This document shows positions 32,297 to 42,200 of a stretch of DNA of 64,000 nt, piece after piece. A program made the translations under genes and the position numbers. The notes below the pieces were generated by a model, which searched no databases, had not been told where the DNA came from, and saw nothing but the letters and a program-made list of their open reading frames with translations. The stretch is from CAVRXQ01 sp963849105. Lineage in GTDB: Bacteria; Actinomycetota; Acidimicrobiia; Acidimicrobiales; Bog-793. The DNA is taken from contig CAWKGD010000006.1 of NCBI GenBank assembly GCA_963849105.1, forward strand, positions 186,001 through 250,000, in the 5' to 3' direction. How positions within the stretch are numbered: position 1 is the first letter of the stretch; the number at the start of each line of letters is the position of its first letter.

Positions 32297-33361
32297 GTGA
32301 CGGGTCCGCTGCGCTGGCGCCTGGCCGAAGAGGAACGGGCCACCCCGGCCCTCTTTGATCCCGATTCCGACATCGAGCGCCGCGTCGGCGTGGGCGAGTA
32401 CCGCGGCCTCACGTCCTACGAAGTCAACGCGAATCGGATCATCAACAAGGTCCCGGACCAGAGCCGCATGCCGTTCCGATACACGATCAACGCCTACCGC
32501 GGTTGCTCGCACGGCTGCCGGTACTGCTTCGCCCGGCCGACGCACGACTACCTCGGGTTCAACATCGCCGAGGACTTCGACTCGCGCATCGTGGTCAAGG
32601 TGAACGCGGTCGCGCGAGCTCGAGCTGAGCTCGGCTCCCGTCACTGGCGCGGTGACTGGATCGCGATGGGCACGAACACCGATCCGTACCAGAAGGCGGA
32701 AGCTCGGTATCACCTCACGCGGGGGCTGATCCAAGTGCTCGCGGAGGCAGCCAACCCCTTCAGCATCCTCACGAAATCGACGCTCGTCTTGCGCGACATC
32801 CATCTTTTGCGCGCAGCCGCCGAACGCACGGATGTCAGGCTCAACCTCTCGATCGGCACGCTCGACACCGACGTCTGGCGACTCCTCGAACCCGGCACCC
32901 CGCCACCGACAGGACGCCTCGAGGCGGTGCGGCGGTTGCGCGAGGCGGGCATCCCCTGCGGTGTCCTCATCGCTCCCGTCGTCCCCGGACTCTCAGACGA
33001 CGACGAACACCTGGAAGCGATCACCAGGGCGTGCAAGGACGCCGGCGCAATGTCGGTTCATCCAATAGCTCTCCATCTGCGGCCGAAGGTTCGCGAGCAC
33101 TATCTCGGCTTCCTCGCCGAGCGACGACCCGATCTGCTCGCGCTCTATCGGCGCCGATTCCCAAGCGGCTCCTATCAGCCAACGGCTGTGCAACGCCACA
33201 TCGAGTCGACGGTCGCCCGAGCGTTCGGCGACGCGCCGCGAAAACTCGATCCTGGTCCGTCGCCCGAACGAACCGCGCCGCGTCAGGGCGACCCTGCCGC
33301 ACAGTTGGAGTTCTTCGCGACCTCGATGTCCGCGTGCCCGGTGACCGACTCATCTGGGTGA
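32297..33361 (+). CDS. Radical SAM protein, Rv2578c / SPL-like family
   Basis: 354 residues from a GTG start. The iron-sulfur motif C-x3-C-x2-C is in YRGCSHGCRYCFARPTHDYL. MGTNTDPYQKAEARYHLTRG and LNLSIGTLDTDVWRLLEPG are typical of the Rv2578c group, which COG groups with spore-photoproduct-lyase-like DNA repair proteins. The C-terminal 50 residues are less conserved. A perfect SOS box right upstream suggests damage-inducible expression and a DNA repair role, though the reaction is unknown. Confidence 0.9.
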   Translation: MTGPLRWRLAEEERATPALFDPDSDIERRVGVGEYRGLTSYEVNANRIINKVPDQSRMPFRYTINAYRGCSHGCRYCFARPTHDYLGFNIAEDFDSRIVVKVNAVARARAELGSRHWRGDWIAMGTNTDPYQKAEARYHLTRGLIQVLAEAANPFSILTKSTLVLRDIHLLRAAAERTDVRLNLSIGTLDTDVWRLLEPGTPPPTGRLEAVRRLREAGIPCGVLIAPVVPGLSDDDEHLEAITRACKDAGAMSVHPIALHLRPKVREHYLGFLAERRPDLLALYRRRFPSGSYQPTAVQRHIESTVARAFGDAPRKLDPGPSPERTAPRQGDPAAQLEFFATSMSACPVTDSSG

Positions 33362-33394
33362 CCGGTCGTCCGCCCGAACGGATTCGATGATCTG

Positions 33395-33538
33395 ATGGTG
33401 ATCCTCGCAATTATTCGATCGCACTCCGAAAGCGGGATCCGTAGAGCACGACTCGTGCTCTACCCCGACGCCGGTCACGCGTTTCTCTTTCAAGACGCGC
33501 AATCGTTCGTACCAGTCGTCGATTCGTTCCTTCGCTGA
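33395..33538 (+). pseudogene. Alpha/beta hydrolase C-terminal fragment
   Basis: A 47-codon frame ending in ARLVLYPDAGHAFLFQDAQS and FVPVVDSFLR matches the last strand, catalytic His (PDAGHAF) and last helix of alpha/beta hydrolases. The nucleophile and acid regions are absent, and there is no promoter or ribosome site. It lies between the radical SAM gene and tRNA-Ser and looks like the remnant of a deleted gene. Confidence 0.55.
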
Positions 33539-33707
33539 TATCGCCGCCCAGGGACGCCGACTCGAAGCCAGAGACGTCAGGCGACGGCCCTTTGCTGATG
33601 GACCTCAAACGGCTCGACGCTTACCGGTCGAGCGCGAGTCTTCGCTGAAGGGCACACAGAAACGGCGTGGCTCGAAGTTGTAAATCGAAGTTGTCAATAA
33701 CGCCTTG

Positions 33708-33793
33708 CGGAGGGAGTGGGATTCGAACCCACGGTACGCATGACGCACAACGGTTTTCGAGACCGCCCGATTCGGCCGCTCTCGCATCCCTCC
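33708..33793 (-). tRNA. tRNA-Ser (anticodon CGA)
   Basis: Minus-strand cloverleaf: acceptor GGAGGGA/TCCCTCC, D arm with GAGCGGCCGAATCGG, anticodon loop CTCGAAA giving CGA, a long variable arm typical of Ser, T loop GGGTTCGAATCCC and discriminator G. No encoded CCA. It decodes UCG. Confidence 0.95.
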
Positions 33794-33849
33794 GGGCGGC
33801 GAGGCTATCCGACCGCCACACCCTCCGGGATCAGCTCGTACGTTGATTT

Positions 33850-34311
33850 CTATCGGCGATCCGCAAAGAATTCGGTGAGCACGCGCGCACATTCGCCTGC
33901 GAGCACTCCCCTTGTGATCGGCACCTCGTGGTTGAGACGGGGGTCGGAAAGCAGGTTGTACAGCGATCCGCACGCGCCCGCCTTCTCGTCGGCTGCGCCG
34001 AAAACGAGTCGAGCCACCCGGGCGAGCACGAGCGCGCCTGCGCACATCGCGCACGGTTCGAGGGTCACGACGACGGAGCAGTCCTCCAATCGCCAACTCG
34101 ACAACTCCGCGGCCGCCGCTCGCAACGCGAGGATCTCGGCGTGGGCGGTCGGGTCCTTTGCGTGCTCACGCTCGTTGTGCGCTGTCGCAATCACCGATCC
34201 CTCGCGGATGACGACCGCACCGATCGGCACATCGCCGTGGACGGCGGCGCGCCGGGCTTCTTCGAGCGCAACACGCATCGCGTCCTCGTCAGCGATCGTT
34301 CCGCTCGCCAT
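33850..34311 (-). CDS. tadA: tRNA-specific adenosine deaminase
   Basis: 153 residues from the ATG at 34311; the longer frame runs through the tRNA-Ser gene and is not real. TadA converts A34 to inosine in tRNA-Arg(ACG). The zinc and catalytic motifs are DPTAHAEILAL (HAE) and TLEPCAMCAGAL (PCxxC), and the C-terminal GSLYNLLSDPRLNHEVP is typical of TadA over other cytidine-deaminase-fold enzymes. It lies between two tRNA-Ser genes on the same strand, 29 bp after the first and 57 bp before the second. Confidence 0.95.
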   Translation of the reverse strand: MASGTIADEDAMRVALEEARRAAVHGDVPIGAVVIREGSVIATAHNEREHAKDPTAHAEILALRAAAAELSSWRLEDCSVVVTLEPCAMCAGALVLARVARLVFGAADEKAGACGSLYNLLSDPRLNHEVPITRGVLAGECARVLTEFFADRR

Positions 34312-34339
34312 CACGCGCAGCCTTTCCGAGCTCAAGTGG

Positions 34340-34424
34340 CGGAGGAGGTGGGATTCGAACCCACGGTCGGTTGCCCGACACACGATTTCCAGTCGTGCCG
34401 ATTCGGCCGCTCTCGCACCCCTCC
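34340..34424 (-). tRNA. tRNA-Ser (anticodon GGA)
   Basis: Minus strand: acceptor GGAGGGG/CCTCCTCC-type pairing, D arm like that of the CGA isoacceptor, anticodon stem CACGA/TCGTG with loop CTGGAAA giving GGA, long variable arm, T loop GGGTTCGAATCCC and discriminator G. It decodes UCC/UCU. Confidence 0.95.
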
Positions 34425-34475
34425 GAGCAGGCCGAAACGCTATCCTCTGCCCCCTGTTGCGCTCGCGAGCGCAAC

Positions 34476-34571
34476 GGCCGGGTTCTGCGCGACGGGACCC
34501 CGTGAACCGAGTCAGAGTCGGAAGACAGCAGCTCTCAGCGGATCGTCTCGGGTGCCGCAGGCGACCTGGCC
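34476..34571 (+). ncRNA. ffs: Signal recognition particle RNA (4.5S type)
   Basis: The domain IV core GTCAGAGTCGGAAGACAGCAGC (34511-34532) carries the GGAA tetraloop with the adjacent ACAGCAGC Ffh-binding strand. It is closed by GAACCG/CGGATC and CTGCG/CGCAG stems and by terminal GGCCGGGT/ACCTGGCC. The position just before dnaX is the usual one. The terminal stem can be extended to about 34460-34588, because both flanks carry GTTGCGC...GCGAGCGCA repeats. With Ffh it targets nascent membrane proteins. Confidence 0.85.
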
Positions 34572-34633
34572 GTTGCGCCCGCGAGCGCAGCTGCTCCGGT
34601 CGCCTCACAGCTGCCTCCCCCTAGATTGTCGCC

Positions 34634-36430
34634 GTGCCACGCCAAACCTCGCGATCTGCTGAACCCGTCACCGAGGACCGGCCCTACCAGTCGCTTTACC
34701 GGCGCTTCCGGCCCCAGACGTTCGCCGAGGTACGCGGCCAGGACCACGTAACCCGGGCGTTGCGCAATGCGGTCCGCGACGGTCACACGACGCATGCGTA
34801 TTTGTTCTCGGGAGCTCGTGGCACTGGAAAGACCTCCACCGCGCGGATACTTGCCAAGGCGCTGAATTGCGCGACGCTGGTCGACGGTGAGCCGTGCGGC
34901 GTTTGCGAGTCCTGCGTCGCGATCGCGCAAGGCGCGTCCTTCGACGTCCACGAGCTGGACGCGGCCTCGAACAACGGCGTCGACGCGATGCGCGACCTCG
35001 TCGCGCGAGCGTCACTGTCGACTCCCGGACGATGGAAGGTCTACATCGTCGACGAAGTTCACATGCTCTCGAATGCCGCTTCGAACGCGTTGTTGAAGAC
35101 GCTCGAGGAACCGCCCGACCACGTCGTCTTCGTGCTCGCAACGACCGATCCGCAACGCGTCCTGCCGACCATACGCAGCCGCACACAGCACTTCGAGTTC
35201 CATCTCATCGACGAGGACGAGCTCTCTTCGCTCGTCCTCGAAGTCGCGAAAACCGAAGGACTCGAGGTTGACACGGCTGGAGTTGCATCCGTTGTCCGTC
35301 GGGCACGCGGTTCGGCGCGGGACGCGCTCTCGGTACTGGATCAGATCGCGACGGGAGCGGAAACGACCGACGACCAGATCGCCCTCGCCGGTGTCGTCGC
35401 TTGTCTCGCAAAAAGTGACGTCGGCGGGACCATATCCGCGCTCGACCAGGCGGTGCGGTTGGGGCGTGATCCCGCGCAGCTCGCCGTCGACCTCATCGAG
35501 CGGTTGCGAGCGGATTTCCTCGCGCTCGTTGGCGCGAACTCGGTCGGCGTCGCTCCTGCCGAATCCGAGGAAGTCTTGGCGGAACTCGGCGCCGCGCGGT
35601 GTGTGCGCGCGATGGATCTCATCGGTGCCGCCGTCGCCGCGATGCGCGATGCGCCCGACCCCCGCGTCTCGCTGGAAATCGCGTTGCTGCGCGCCGCACG
35701 CCCCGACGCCGACACGATGGCCGATGCGGTCTTCGACCGGCTCGAACGGCTCGAACGAGAGGTGGAAGCGTTGCGAGCCGGGGTCCCGCAGCGCCAAAGC
35801 CCCGAGGCTCCGCCGGCACGATCTCGGCCACGCACGACGGTGCCGGGCGCGACCGCCACGGGCGAAGCGGCTCAACCCGCACCCGATCGCGGCGAGTCCG
35901 GAGCCGCCGTCGTGCAGCGCCGACCGGAGGTGGCGACCGTCAGCACCTCTTCGGTCGGCGAATGGGTTGGACCCGCCCCGAGTCGTGACGACCTCGTCGC
36001 AGCGTGGGGAGACGAGATCCTCCCGAGGCTGCGCCCGAAATTGCGTGCCATCTACCAGGTCGGCAGGTTCGTATCCGCCGACGACGCCGGCGCGGTGTTG
36101 GCGCTCCCGAACCAGGCCCACCTCGATCACGCCGAGCCGCTGCGCGGGGAGATCGCCGACGCGTTGAGCCGGCACTTCGGCCGTCCTGTCGGCGTTCGCC
36201 TCGTCACCGAGGCCGCGCCGGAAGCGCAACGGGTTCCCGAAGCGCCGCGAGGCGGACACGACGCCGAGCACACCGAATCTGATCGGGGCGAGGAGGATGC
36301 GCTCGTCGCCGAGGCACGCTCCGCCGAGCGCGAGGAGAGCCCGTCGACCGCTACGAACGAGAGGTTGAGCGGTCTTGATCTCGCGGAGGATCGATTGCTC
36401 GAAGCCTTCCCAGGCGCCGAGGAAGTCTAG
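34634..36430 (+). CDS. dnaX: DNA polymerase III gamma/tau subunit
   Basis: 598 residues from a GTG start. The clamp-loader ATPase has Walker A SGARGTGKTSTA (about residue 58), a Cys4 zinc module (NCATLVDGEPCGVCESC), Walker B IVDEVHML and sensor ATTDPQRVLPTIRSR. The C-terminal 230 residues (after about 370) are low-complexity, proline- and acid-rich with a small folded domain (PRLRPKLRAIYQVGRF), corresponding to tau regions that contact the replisome. It is followed directly by ybaB and recR, the conserved dnaX-ybaB-recR order. Confidence 0.95.
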   Translation: MPRQTSRSAEPVTEDRPYQSLYRRFRPQTFAEVRGQDHVTRALRNAVRDGHTTHAYLFSGARGTGKTSTARILAKALNCATLVDGEPCGVCESCVAIAQGASFDVHELDAASNNGVDAMRDLVARASLSTPGRWKVYIVDEVHMLSNAASNALLKTLEEPPDHVVFVLATTDPQRVLPTIRSRTQHFEFHLIDEDELSSLVLEVAKTEGLEVDTAGVASVVRRARGSARDALSVLDQIATGAETTDDQIALAGVVACLAKSDVGGTISALDQAVRLGRDPAQLAVDLIERLRADFLALVGANSVGVAPAESEEVLAELGAARCVRAMDLIGAAVAAMRDAPDPRVSLEIALLRAARPDADTMADAVFDRLERLEREVEALRAGVPQRQSPEAPPARSRPRTTVPGATATGEAAQPAPDRGESGAAVVQRRPEVATVSTSSVGEWVGPAPSRDDLVAAWGDEILPRLRPKLRAIYQVGRFVSADDAGAVLALPNQAHLDHAEPLRGEIADALSRHFGRPVGVRLVTEAAPEAQRVPEAPRGGHDAEHTESDRGEEDALVAEARSAEREESPSTATNERLSGLDLAEDRLLEAFPGAEEV

Positions 36431-36769
36431 TTGACGTCCCCGTTCACGGAGAACCTCGTCCAAAAGATCGCCGACATCCAGCGACAGATCGACGGCCCGG
36501 CGTGGCACGCGACGGGCGAGGACGTGGTCGGTGTGGCTGACGGCGACGCTGTCCGCGTTCGAGTTCGCGACGACGGCAAATCCACGACCGTCGAGATCGA
36601 CCCGGAAATCGTCGATCCCCGACGCGTCGCGCAGTTGGAGCGACTCGTTGCCGCGGCCGTCCAGGACGCATCCACGCGTCTCTGTGCGCGCCGCACAGAG
36701 CGGATCACCGCCGCGATCCGGGCGTTGATCGACGATTTCTTCGTCCCGGTGGCGGACGAAAAGCCTTGA
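36431..36769 (+). CDS. YbaB/EbfC-family nucleoid-associated protein
   Basis: 112 residues from a TTG directly abutting the dnaX stop. It is a small acidic-basic helical protein with a central beta segment (VRVRDDGKSTTVEIDPEIVD) matching the YbaB fold, dimeric and DNA-binding. The conserved core is recognisable although the usual KGxGNGKG-type loop is weak, so it is a divergent member. The call leans on its position between dnaX and recR. Confidence 0.75.
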   Translation: MTSPFTENLVQKIADIQRQIDGPAWHATGEDVVGVADGDAVRVRVRDDGKSTTVEIDPEIVDPRRVAQLERLVAAAVQDASTRLCARRTERITAAIRALIDDFFVPVADEKP

Positions 36770-36777
36770 GCTAAACG

Positions 36778-37383
36778 ATGCCGCTTTTCGACGCGCCGAT
36801 CCAGGACCTCGTCGACGAACTCGGTCGCATGCCGGGCATCGGACCGAAGTCCGCCCAACGGATCGCGTTCTATCTGCTGCGCGTGGCGAACGAGGACGCG
36901 TTGCGGCTCGCTCGGGCGATCGTCGAAGTGAAAGAGAAGGTCACGACGTGCCCGATCTGCTTCAACATCGCCGTCGGCGATCAGTGCGCGATCTGCGCCG
37001 ACCCGGCACGGGATGCGTCGTTGCTCTGCGTCGTCGAGGATCCCCGCGACGTCGTCGCCGTCGAACGGGCGAGTTCGTTTCGCGGCCGCTACCACGTGCT
37101 CGGTGGTGCGCTCAGTCCGATCGAGGGCGTCGGCGCCGAGCAGCTGCACATCAAGGAACTGCTTCAGCGGGTCGAGAACGACCAGGTCCAAGAGGTGATC
37201 ATCTGCACGAACCCGAACCTGGAGGGCGACACGACCGCCTTGTACTTGGCGAAAGCCCTGAAGCCGTTCGGTGCGAAGGTCACCCGACTGGCGAGCGGGA
37301 TCCCCGTCGGCGCCGACCTCGAGTACGCCGACGAGCAGACCCTTGGGCGAGCGCTCGACGGACGTCGGACCCTCGACTCGTAG
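36778..37383 (+). CDS. recR: Recombination protein RecR
   Basis: 201 residues, standard length. It helps RecF/RecO load RecA on gapped DNA. Helix-hairpin-helix: GRMPGIGPKSAQRIAFYLL. Zinc finger: CPICFNIAVGDQCAIC. Toprim domain: LLCVVEDPRDVVAVER to EVIICTNPNLEGDTTALYLA. The C-terminal TRLASGIPVGADLEYAD is diagnostic. It starts 8 nt after ybaB and ends 43 bp before the carboxylase gene, so they may share a transcript. Confidence 0.97.
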   Translation: MPLFDAPIQDLVDELGRMPGIGPKSAQRIAFYLLRVANEDALRLARAIVEVKEKVTTCPICFNIAVGDQCAICADPARDASLLCVVEDPRDVVAVERASSFRGRYHVLGGALSPIEGVGAEQLHIKELLQRVENDQVQEVIICTNPNLEGDTTALYLAKALKPFGAKVTRLASGIPVGADLEYADEQTLGRALDGRRTLDS

Positions 37384-37426
37384 CCACCAACAAGGCGAAG
37401 CCCTCCGCCAAGTAGCCTCTTCACCC

Positions 37427-38995
37427 ATGTCAGAGGCCTCTGGCAGCCTGCGCGCCAAACGACTCGAGGATCTCTCGCGCCGTAAGCAGGAAGCAGGCCG
37501 GCCCGGCACCGAACGGGCGATCGAAGCCCAGCTGCAAAAGGGCAAGATGACGGCGCGCGAACGCGTCGAGTACCTCCTTGATCCCGACTCGTTCCAAGAG
37601 GTCGACGCCCTCGTTCGACACCGCGCGCACGGGGTCGGTCTCGACGACCTCCGCCCGTACACCGACGGCGTCATCACCGGTTTCGGAACGATCATGGGAC
37701 GCCGGGTCTGTCTGTACAGCCAGGACTTCACCGTCTTTGGCGGCTCGCTCGGCGAGGCACACGCCGAGAAGATCCACAAGATCCAAGATCTCGCAATCGA
37801 CACCGGCGTGCCGCTGATCGGGATGACCGATGGCGGTGGCGCGCGCATCCAAGAAGGCGTTGCCGCGCTGAACGGCTTCGGTGGGATCTTCTTTCGCAAC
37901 GCGCGAGCGTCAGGAGTCGTGCCGCAGATCAGCATCGTGCTCGGACCATCCGCTGGCGGAGCCGTCTACTCGCCGGCACTCACCGACTTCGTCTTCATGG
38001 TCCAGGGCACGAGTCACATGTTCATCACCGGACCGGACGTCGTGCGCACGGTGACTGGCGAGGACGTGAGCACCGAACAGCTCGGCGGAGCGATGACGCA
38101 CGCGACGCGCTCTGGTGTTGCGGCGTTCGTTGCCGCCGACGAAAAGTCCTGCCTCGACGACGTGCGCTATCTGTTGTCGTTCCTGCCGTCGAACAACTTG
38201 GAAGAGCCGCCTTCGTATGAGAGCGCCGACGACACCGAGCGGTCGATCCCAGAGCTGCGTGATCTCGTCCCCGACCGGCCGAACCAGCCCTACGACATGA
38301 AGCGATTGATCGAAGCGGTAGTCGACGACGGCGAGTATCTCGAATACTTCCCGTACTGGGCGCGCAATCTCACGTGTGGTTTCGGTCGCGTGGGCGGGCG
38401 CGTCGTCGGTATCGTCGCCAACCAACCTGAAGTGCTCGCCGGCGTGTTGGACATCGACTCGTCAGAAAAAGGCGGACGCTTCGTCCGCACTTGCGACGCT
38501 TTCAACATCCCCCTTATCACCTTCGTCGACGTGCCGGGCTTTATGCCCGGCACCGACCAGGAGTTCGGCGGAATCATCCGCCATGGCGCGCAGTTGCTTT
38601 ACGCGTACTGCGAAGCGACAGTGCCGCGCGTGCAGGTCCTCGTCCGCAAGGCTTACGGGGGCGCTTACTTGGTCATGGACTCGAAGTCGATCGGAGCTGA
38701 CCTCTCGTACGCCTGGCCGTCAGCCGAGCTCGCCGTGATGGGGCCCGAGGGCGCGGTCGAGATCGTGCACCGTCGCGAGCTGCTCGAAGCGGCCGACCCG
38801 GTGCAACGGCGCGCCGAACTCGTCGCCCAGTACGCCGAGCGCTTCACGAATCCTTACATCGCCGCAGAGCGCGGCTACGTCGACGACGTTATCGACCCCG
38901 CCGAAACGCGCAAGGTGCTCGCGCGGAGCTTGCAGATGCTTGCCACGAAACGCGAGGACCTCCCCAAGCGCAAGCACGGCAACGTGCCGCTGTGA
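37427..38995 (+). CDS. Acyl-CoA carboxylase beta subunit (carboxyltransferase)
   Basis: 522 residues from the ATG at 37427; the longer frame overlaps recR and is not used. It moves the carboxyl group from biotin to acetyl- or propionyl-CoA, giving malonyl- or methylmalonyl-CoA. The N-terminal half has TDGGGARIQEGVAALNGFG and GPSAGGAVYSPALTDF, the acyl-CoA pocket. The C-terminal half has FVDVPGFMPGTDQEFGGIIR and KAYGGAYLVMDSKSIG, the carboxybiotin pocket. PccB-like and AccD-like paralogues cannot be separated by eye. It overlaps the small downstream gene by 4 nt (GTGA). Confidence 0.93.
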   Translation: MSEASGSLRAKRLEDLSRRKQEAGRPGTERAIEAQLQKGKMTARERVEYLLDPDSFQEVDALVRHRAHGVGLDDLRPYTDGVITGFGTIMGRRVCLYSQDFTVFGGSLGEAHAEKIHKIQDLAIDTGVPLIGMTDGGGARIQEGVAALNGFGGIFFRNARASGVVPQISIVLGPSAGGAVYSPALTDFVFMVQGTSHMFITGPDVVRTVTGEDVSTEQLGGAMTHATRSGVAAFVAADEKSCLDDVRYLLSFLPSNNLEEPPSYESADDTERSIPELRDLVPDRPNQPYDMKRLIEAVVDDGEYLEYFPYWARNLTCGFGRVGGRVVGIVANQPEVLAGVLDIDSSEKGGRFVRTCDAFNIPLITFVDVPGFMPGTDQEFGGIIRHGAQLLYAYCEATVPRVQVLVRKAYGGAYLVMDSKSIGADLSYAWPSAELAVMGPEGAVEIVHRRELLEAADPVQRRAELVAQYAERFTNPYIAAERGYVDDVIDPAETRKVLARSLQMLATKREDLPKRKHGNVPL

Positions 38996-39198
38996 GCGAG
39001 CCGCGTCTCACGCCGCCACTGCAACCCTCAGAAGAGATCCGGCGGGCGATCGAAATCGCGGTCGAAAGAGCCTGGCCGAAGGGCGAGGGGGAAAGCATCC
39101 CCTCGTCGGGGTGGCCGAAAGGCGGGCGTCGTTCGTGGCGATTCGCCAGCCGGTCCTGGGCAACGCCGATCCAACTGCGTCGCGCAAGGCCTGGCTGA
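38992..39198 (+). CDS. Small acyl-CoA carboxylase-associated protein (epsilon-like)
   Basis: 68 residues from a GTG overlapping the carboxylase stop by 4 nt, so the two are translationally coupled. It is a basic, tryptophan-rich protein (IRRAIEIAVERAWPKGEGES, ending WRFASRSWATPIQLRRARPG). Actinobacterial carboxylase beta genes are often followed by a small epsilon subunit that stabilises the complex. Size, position and the W/R-rich end fit that, but the sequence family match is not certain. Confidence 0.6.
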   Translation: MSEPRLTPPLQPSEEIRRAIEIAVERAWPKGEGESIPSSGWPKGGRRSWRFASRSWATPIQLRRARPG

Positions 39199-39274
39199 TC
39201 GCTCCCGCGGCCTCGTTAGCGGTTTTCCGAGCACCCGATCGGATTCAGACAGCCCCCTCGTAGGCTCGCCCCCT

Positions 39275-42200
39275 GTGACACGGACGGACGCGCTCTCCTC
39301 GTTCCACCCGGCGGTCGCCGAATGGTTCGCGCGCACTTTCCCGCAGGGACCGACGCCAGCACAGGACCTCGGGTGGCCGGCGATCAGCCGCGGCGATAAC
39401 ACACTCATCGCCGCGCCGACGGGTTCGGGGAAAACCCTCGCGGCGTTCCTCGTCGCGATCGACCGGTGCCTTCGACGCGAGATCGACGACGGTCCGAAGA
39501 CGTCCGTCGTCTACGTTTCGCCACTGCGGGCGCTCACCGTCGACGTCGCCGAGAACCTCGACGAACCGTTGGAGAAGATCGCCGTTCTCGGCGACGAGAT
39601 CGGTGCTCCCGTCCGTCCGCTTCGGGTCGCGGTGCGAAACGGCGACACCCCGCAATCCGAACGCCAGGCGATGGTGCGCGAACCGCCGGACATCATCGTC
39701 ACGACGCCGGAATCGCTGTATCTGCTTGCGACGTCGCGGCACGGACGCGCCGTGCTATCGACGGTCGAGACGGTGATCGTCGACGAGATCCACGCGCTCG
39801 CCCGCGACAAACGTGGCAGCCATCTCGCGCTGACGCTGGAGCGCCTCGATCGCATCGTGACGTCGTCGGGTCGTCCCCGACCGACGCGAATCGGTTGTTC
39901 GGCAACGCAACGACCGATCGCAGAGATCGCGCGACTTCTCGTCGGCACCGGCAAGGACCGGGTCGCCCAAGATGGCACGGCACGCTGCGCGATCGTCGAT
40001 GTCGGCCACCGCCGCGACCTCGACATCGCGATTGTCCTGCCGACCGACGAGCTCGGAGCGGTGATGACCACCGAGCAGCTCGACGAGATCGTCGCCTCGC
40101 TCGCAGAGCAGATCGATTCACACCGCACAACGCTCGTGTTCGTCAACACCCGCAAGATGGCAGAACGCGTCGCCCATCTCTTGCGGGCCGTGGTCGGCGA
40201 CGATTCCGTCGCCGCTCATCACGGCAGTCTCTCCATGGAAAGGCGCTTATCCGTCGAGGCGCGTCTTCGCGAGGGGAGCTTGCGCGCCGTCGTCGCGACG
40301 GCGTCGCTCGAGCTCGGGATTGACGTCGGCCCCGTCGACCTTGTCTGCCAGCTCGGCTCTCCGCGGGCGATCGCCACCTTCTTGCAGCGCGTCGGGCGGG
40401 CCGATCACCGCCGCGATGGTGTGCCGAAAGGCCGCATCTACCCGATGACCCGCGACGAGCTCGTTGAGTGCGTCGCGTTATTTCACGCGACGCGATCGGG
40501 TGCGCTCGACGCCGTGCACCCGCCGGTCGCGCCGCTCGACATCCTCGCCCAGCAGATCGTCGCCGAGGTCGCCTCATCGGGCGACGACGGCATCGACGAG
40601 CGCGAACTCGCGAGCCTCGTCCGCCATGCTGCGCCGTACGACACCCTGTCCGACGACGACTTCGAAGCCGTCGTCTCCCTGGTTTCCGAAGGTGTCCGCA
40701 CCGGCAGGGGCGTGCGAGGGGCATACGTCCACCGTGACCGCGTCAACCGCATCCTTCGTGGACGGCGCGGCGCGCAGCTGGCCGCGGTTACCTCGGGTGG
40801 CGCCATTCCCGAGCTTGCCGACTACCGCGTTGTCGTCGAACCCGACGAGTCCCTCGTCGGAAGTGTCCACGAGGACTTCGCGGTCGAGGCGATGACGGGC
40901 GACGTCTTCTTGTTGGGGTCGCATTCCTGGCGGGTACGACGCGTCGAACAAGGGATCGTGCGCGTCACCGACGCGCTGGGCGCGGCACCGACGATTCCGT
41001 TCTGGCTCGGCGAAGCGCCGGCGAGGACCGACGAGCTGTCGGGCGCCGTGTCTGACCTTCGCCAGCTCGTCGAGGACGCCATCGCCTCGGGTGGGACGAC
41101 GCTCGCCTCTGAGAGGGTTGAAGCGGCCGCCGGCGTCGATCGGCGGGTCGCTTCGGAGTGCGTCGCCTACCTCGCGGTCGCGCTTGCCCAGCTCGGCACG
41201 CTGCCGAAACGACACACCCTCGTCGTCGAACGCTTCTTCGACGACGCCGGGGGGGCGCAGCTCGTCGTGCACTCTCCCTACGGTGCTCGCATCAACCGCG
41301 GGCTCGGCCTCGCCCTGCGGAAGCGCTTCTGCCGCACGTTCGATTTCGAGCTACAGGCGGCAGCGAATGACGACGCGGTCGTGCTTTCGCTGGGCGCGCA
41401 GCACTCCTTCGCGTTGGAGAGCGTGCTGCGCTTCCTCTCTCCAGAGAATGTTCGGGAAACGCTCATCCAGGCGGTGCTGCCGACACCGATATTCACCTCG
41501 AGGTGGCGATGGAACCTCGGTCGCTCACTCGTCTCGCCGCGTTTTCGCGGGGCGCGGCATCTCCCACCGGCGATCCAGCGCATGGAAGCAGACGATCTGA
41601 TGGCGGCGATCTTCCCGATGCTCGCCGCCTGCCAAGAAAACGTCTCAGGCCCGATCGAAATCCCGGACCACCCGGTTGTTCGCCAAACGATCGACGATTG
41701 CATGAACGAAGCGATGGATCTCGAGGGGCTGACGGCGTTGCTCGCGCGCTTGCGCGACGAGTCGGTGACCGGTGTGACCCGCGACACAACGGAACCGTCG
41801 ATCCTCACCCACGAGATCTTGAACGGACGCCCGTACACTTTCTTGGACGACGCTCCTTTGGAGGAGCGCCGCACGCGCGCCGTAGCGCTGAGCCGCGGCG
41901 TTCCGCTTGAGGCACGCGACCTCTCATCGATCGATGCGTCGGTGATCGACGAAGTCCGTGCCGAGATCGCCGCCGATCCGCGTGACCCAGAGGAGCTCCA
42001 TGATCTCCTCGACGCGGCCATCATCCTCCCGCCGGACGCGGCGTGGCGGGCGTTGTTCGAAAAGCTCACGACAGACGGTCGCGCGATCGAGGCGTATCCC
42101 GAACGCGTGGGACAGACCGAGCGCTATTGGTGCGCGACGGAAAGGAAACGGGAAGTCCAAGCGTTGCTCGGACCGTCGCGATTCGTACCGGACGCTCAGA

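Noticed and set aside
35012..36508. 498-codon minus-strand frame opposite dnaX
   Set aside because: No domain, composition of a complementary-strand shadow, and dnaX is unambiguous.
36427..37935. 502-codon minus-strand frame
   Set aside because: Shadow of ybaB, recR and the carboxylase gene.
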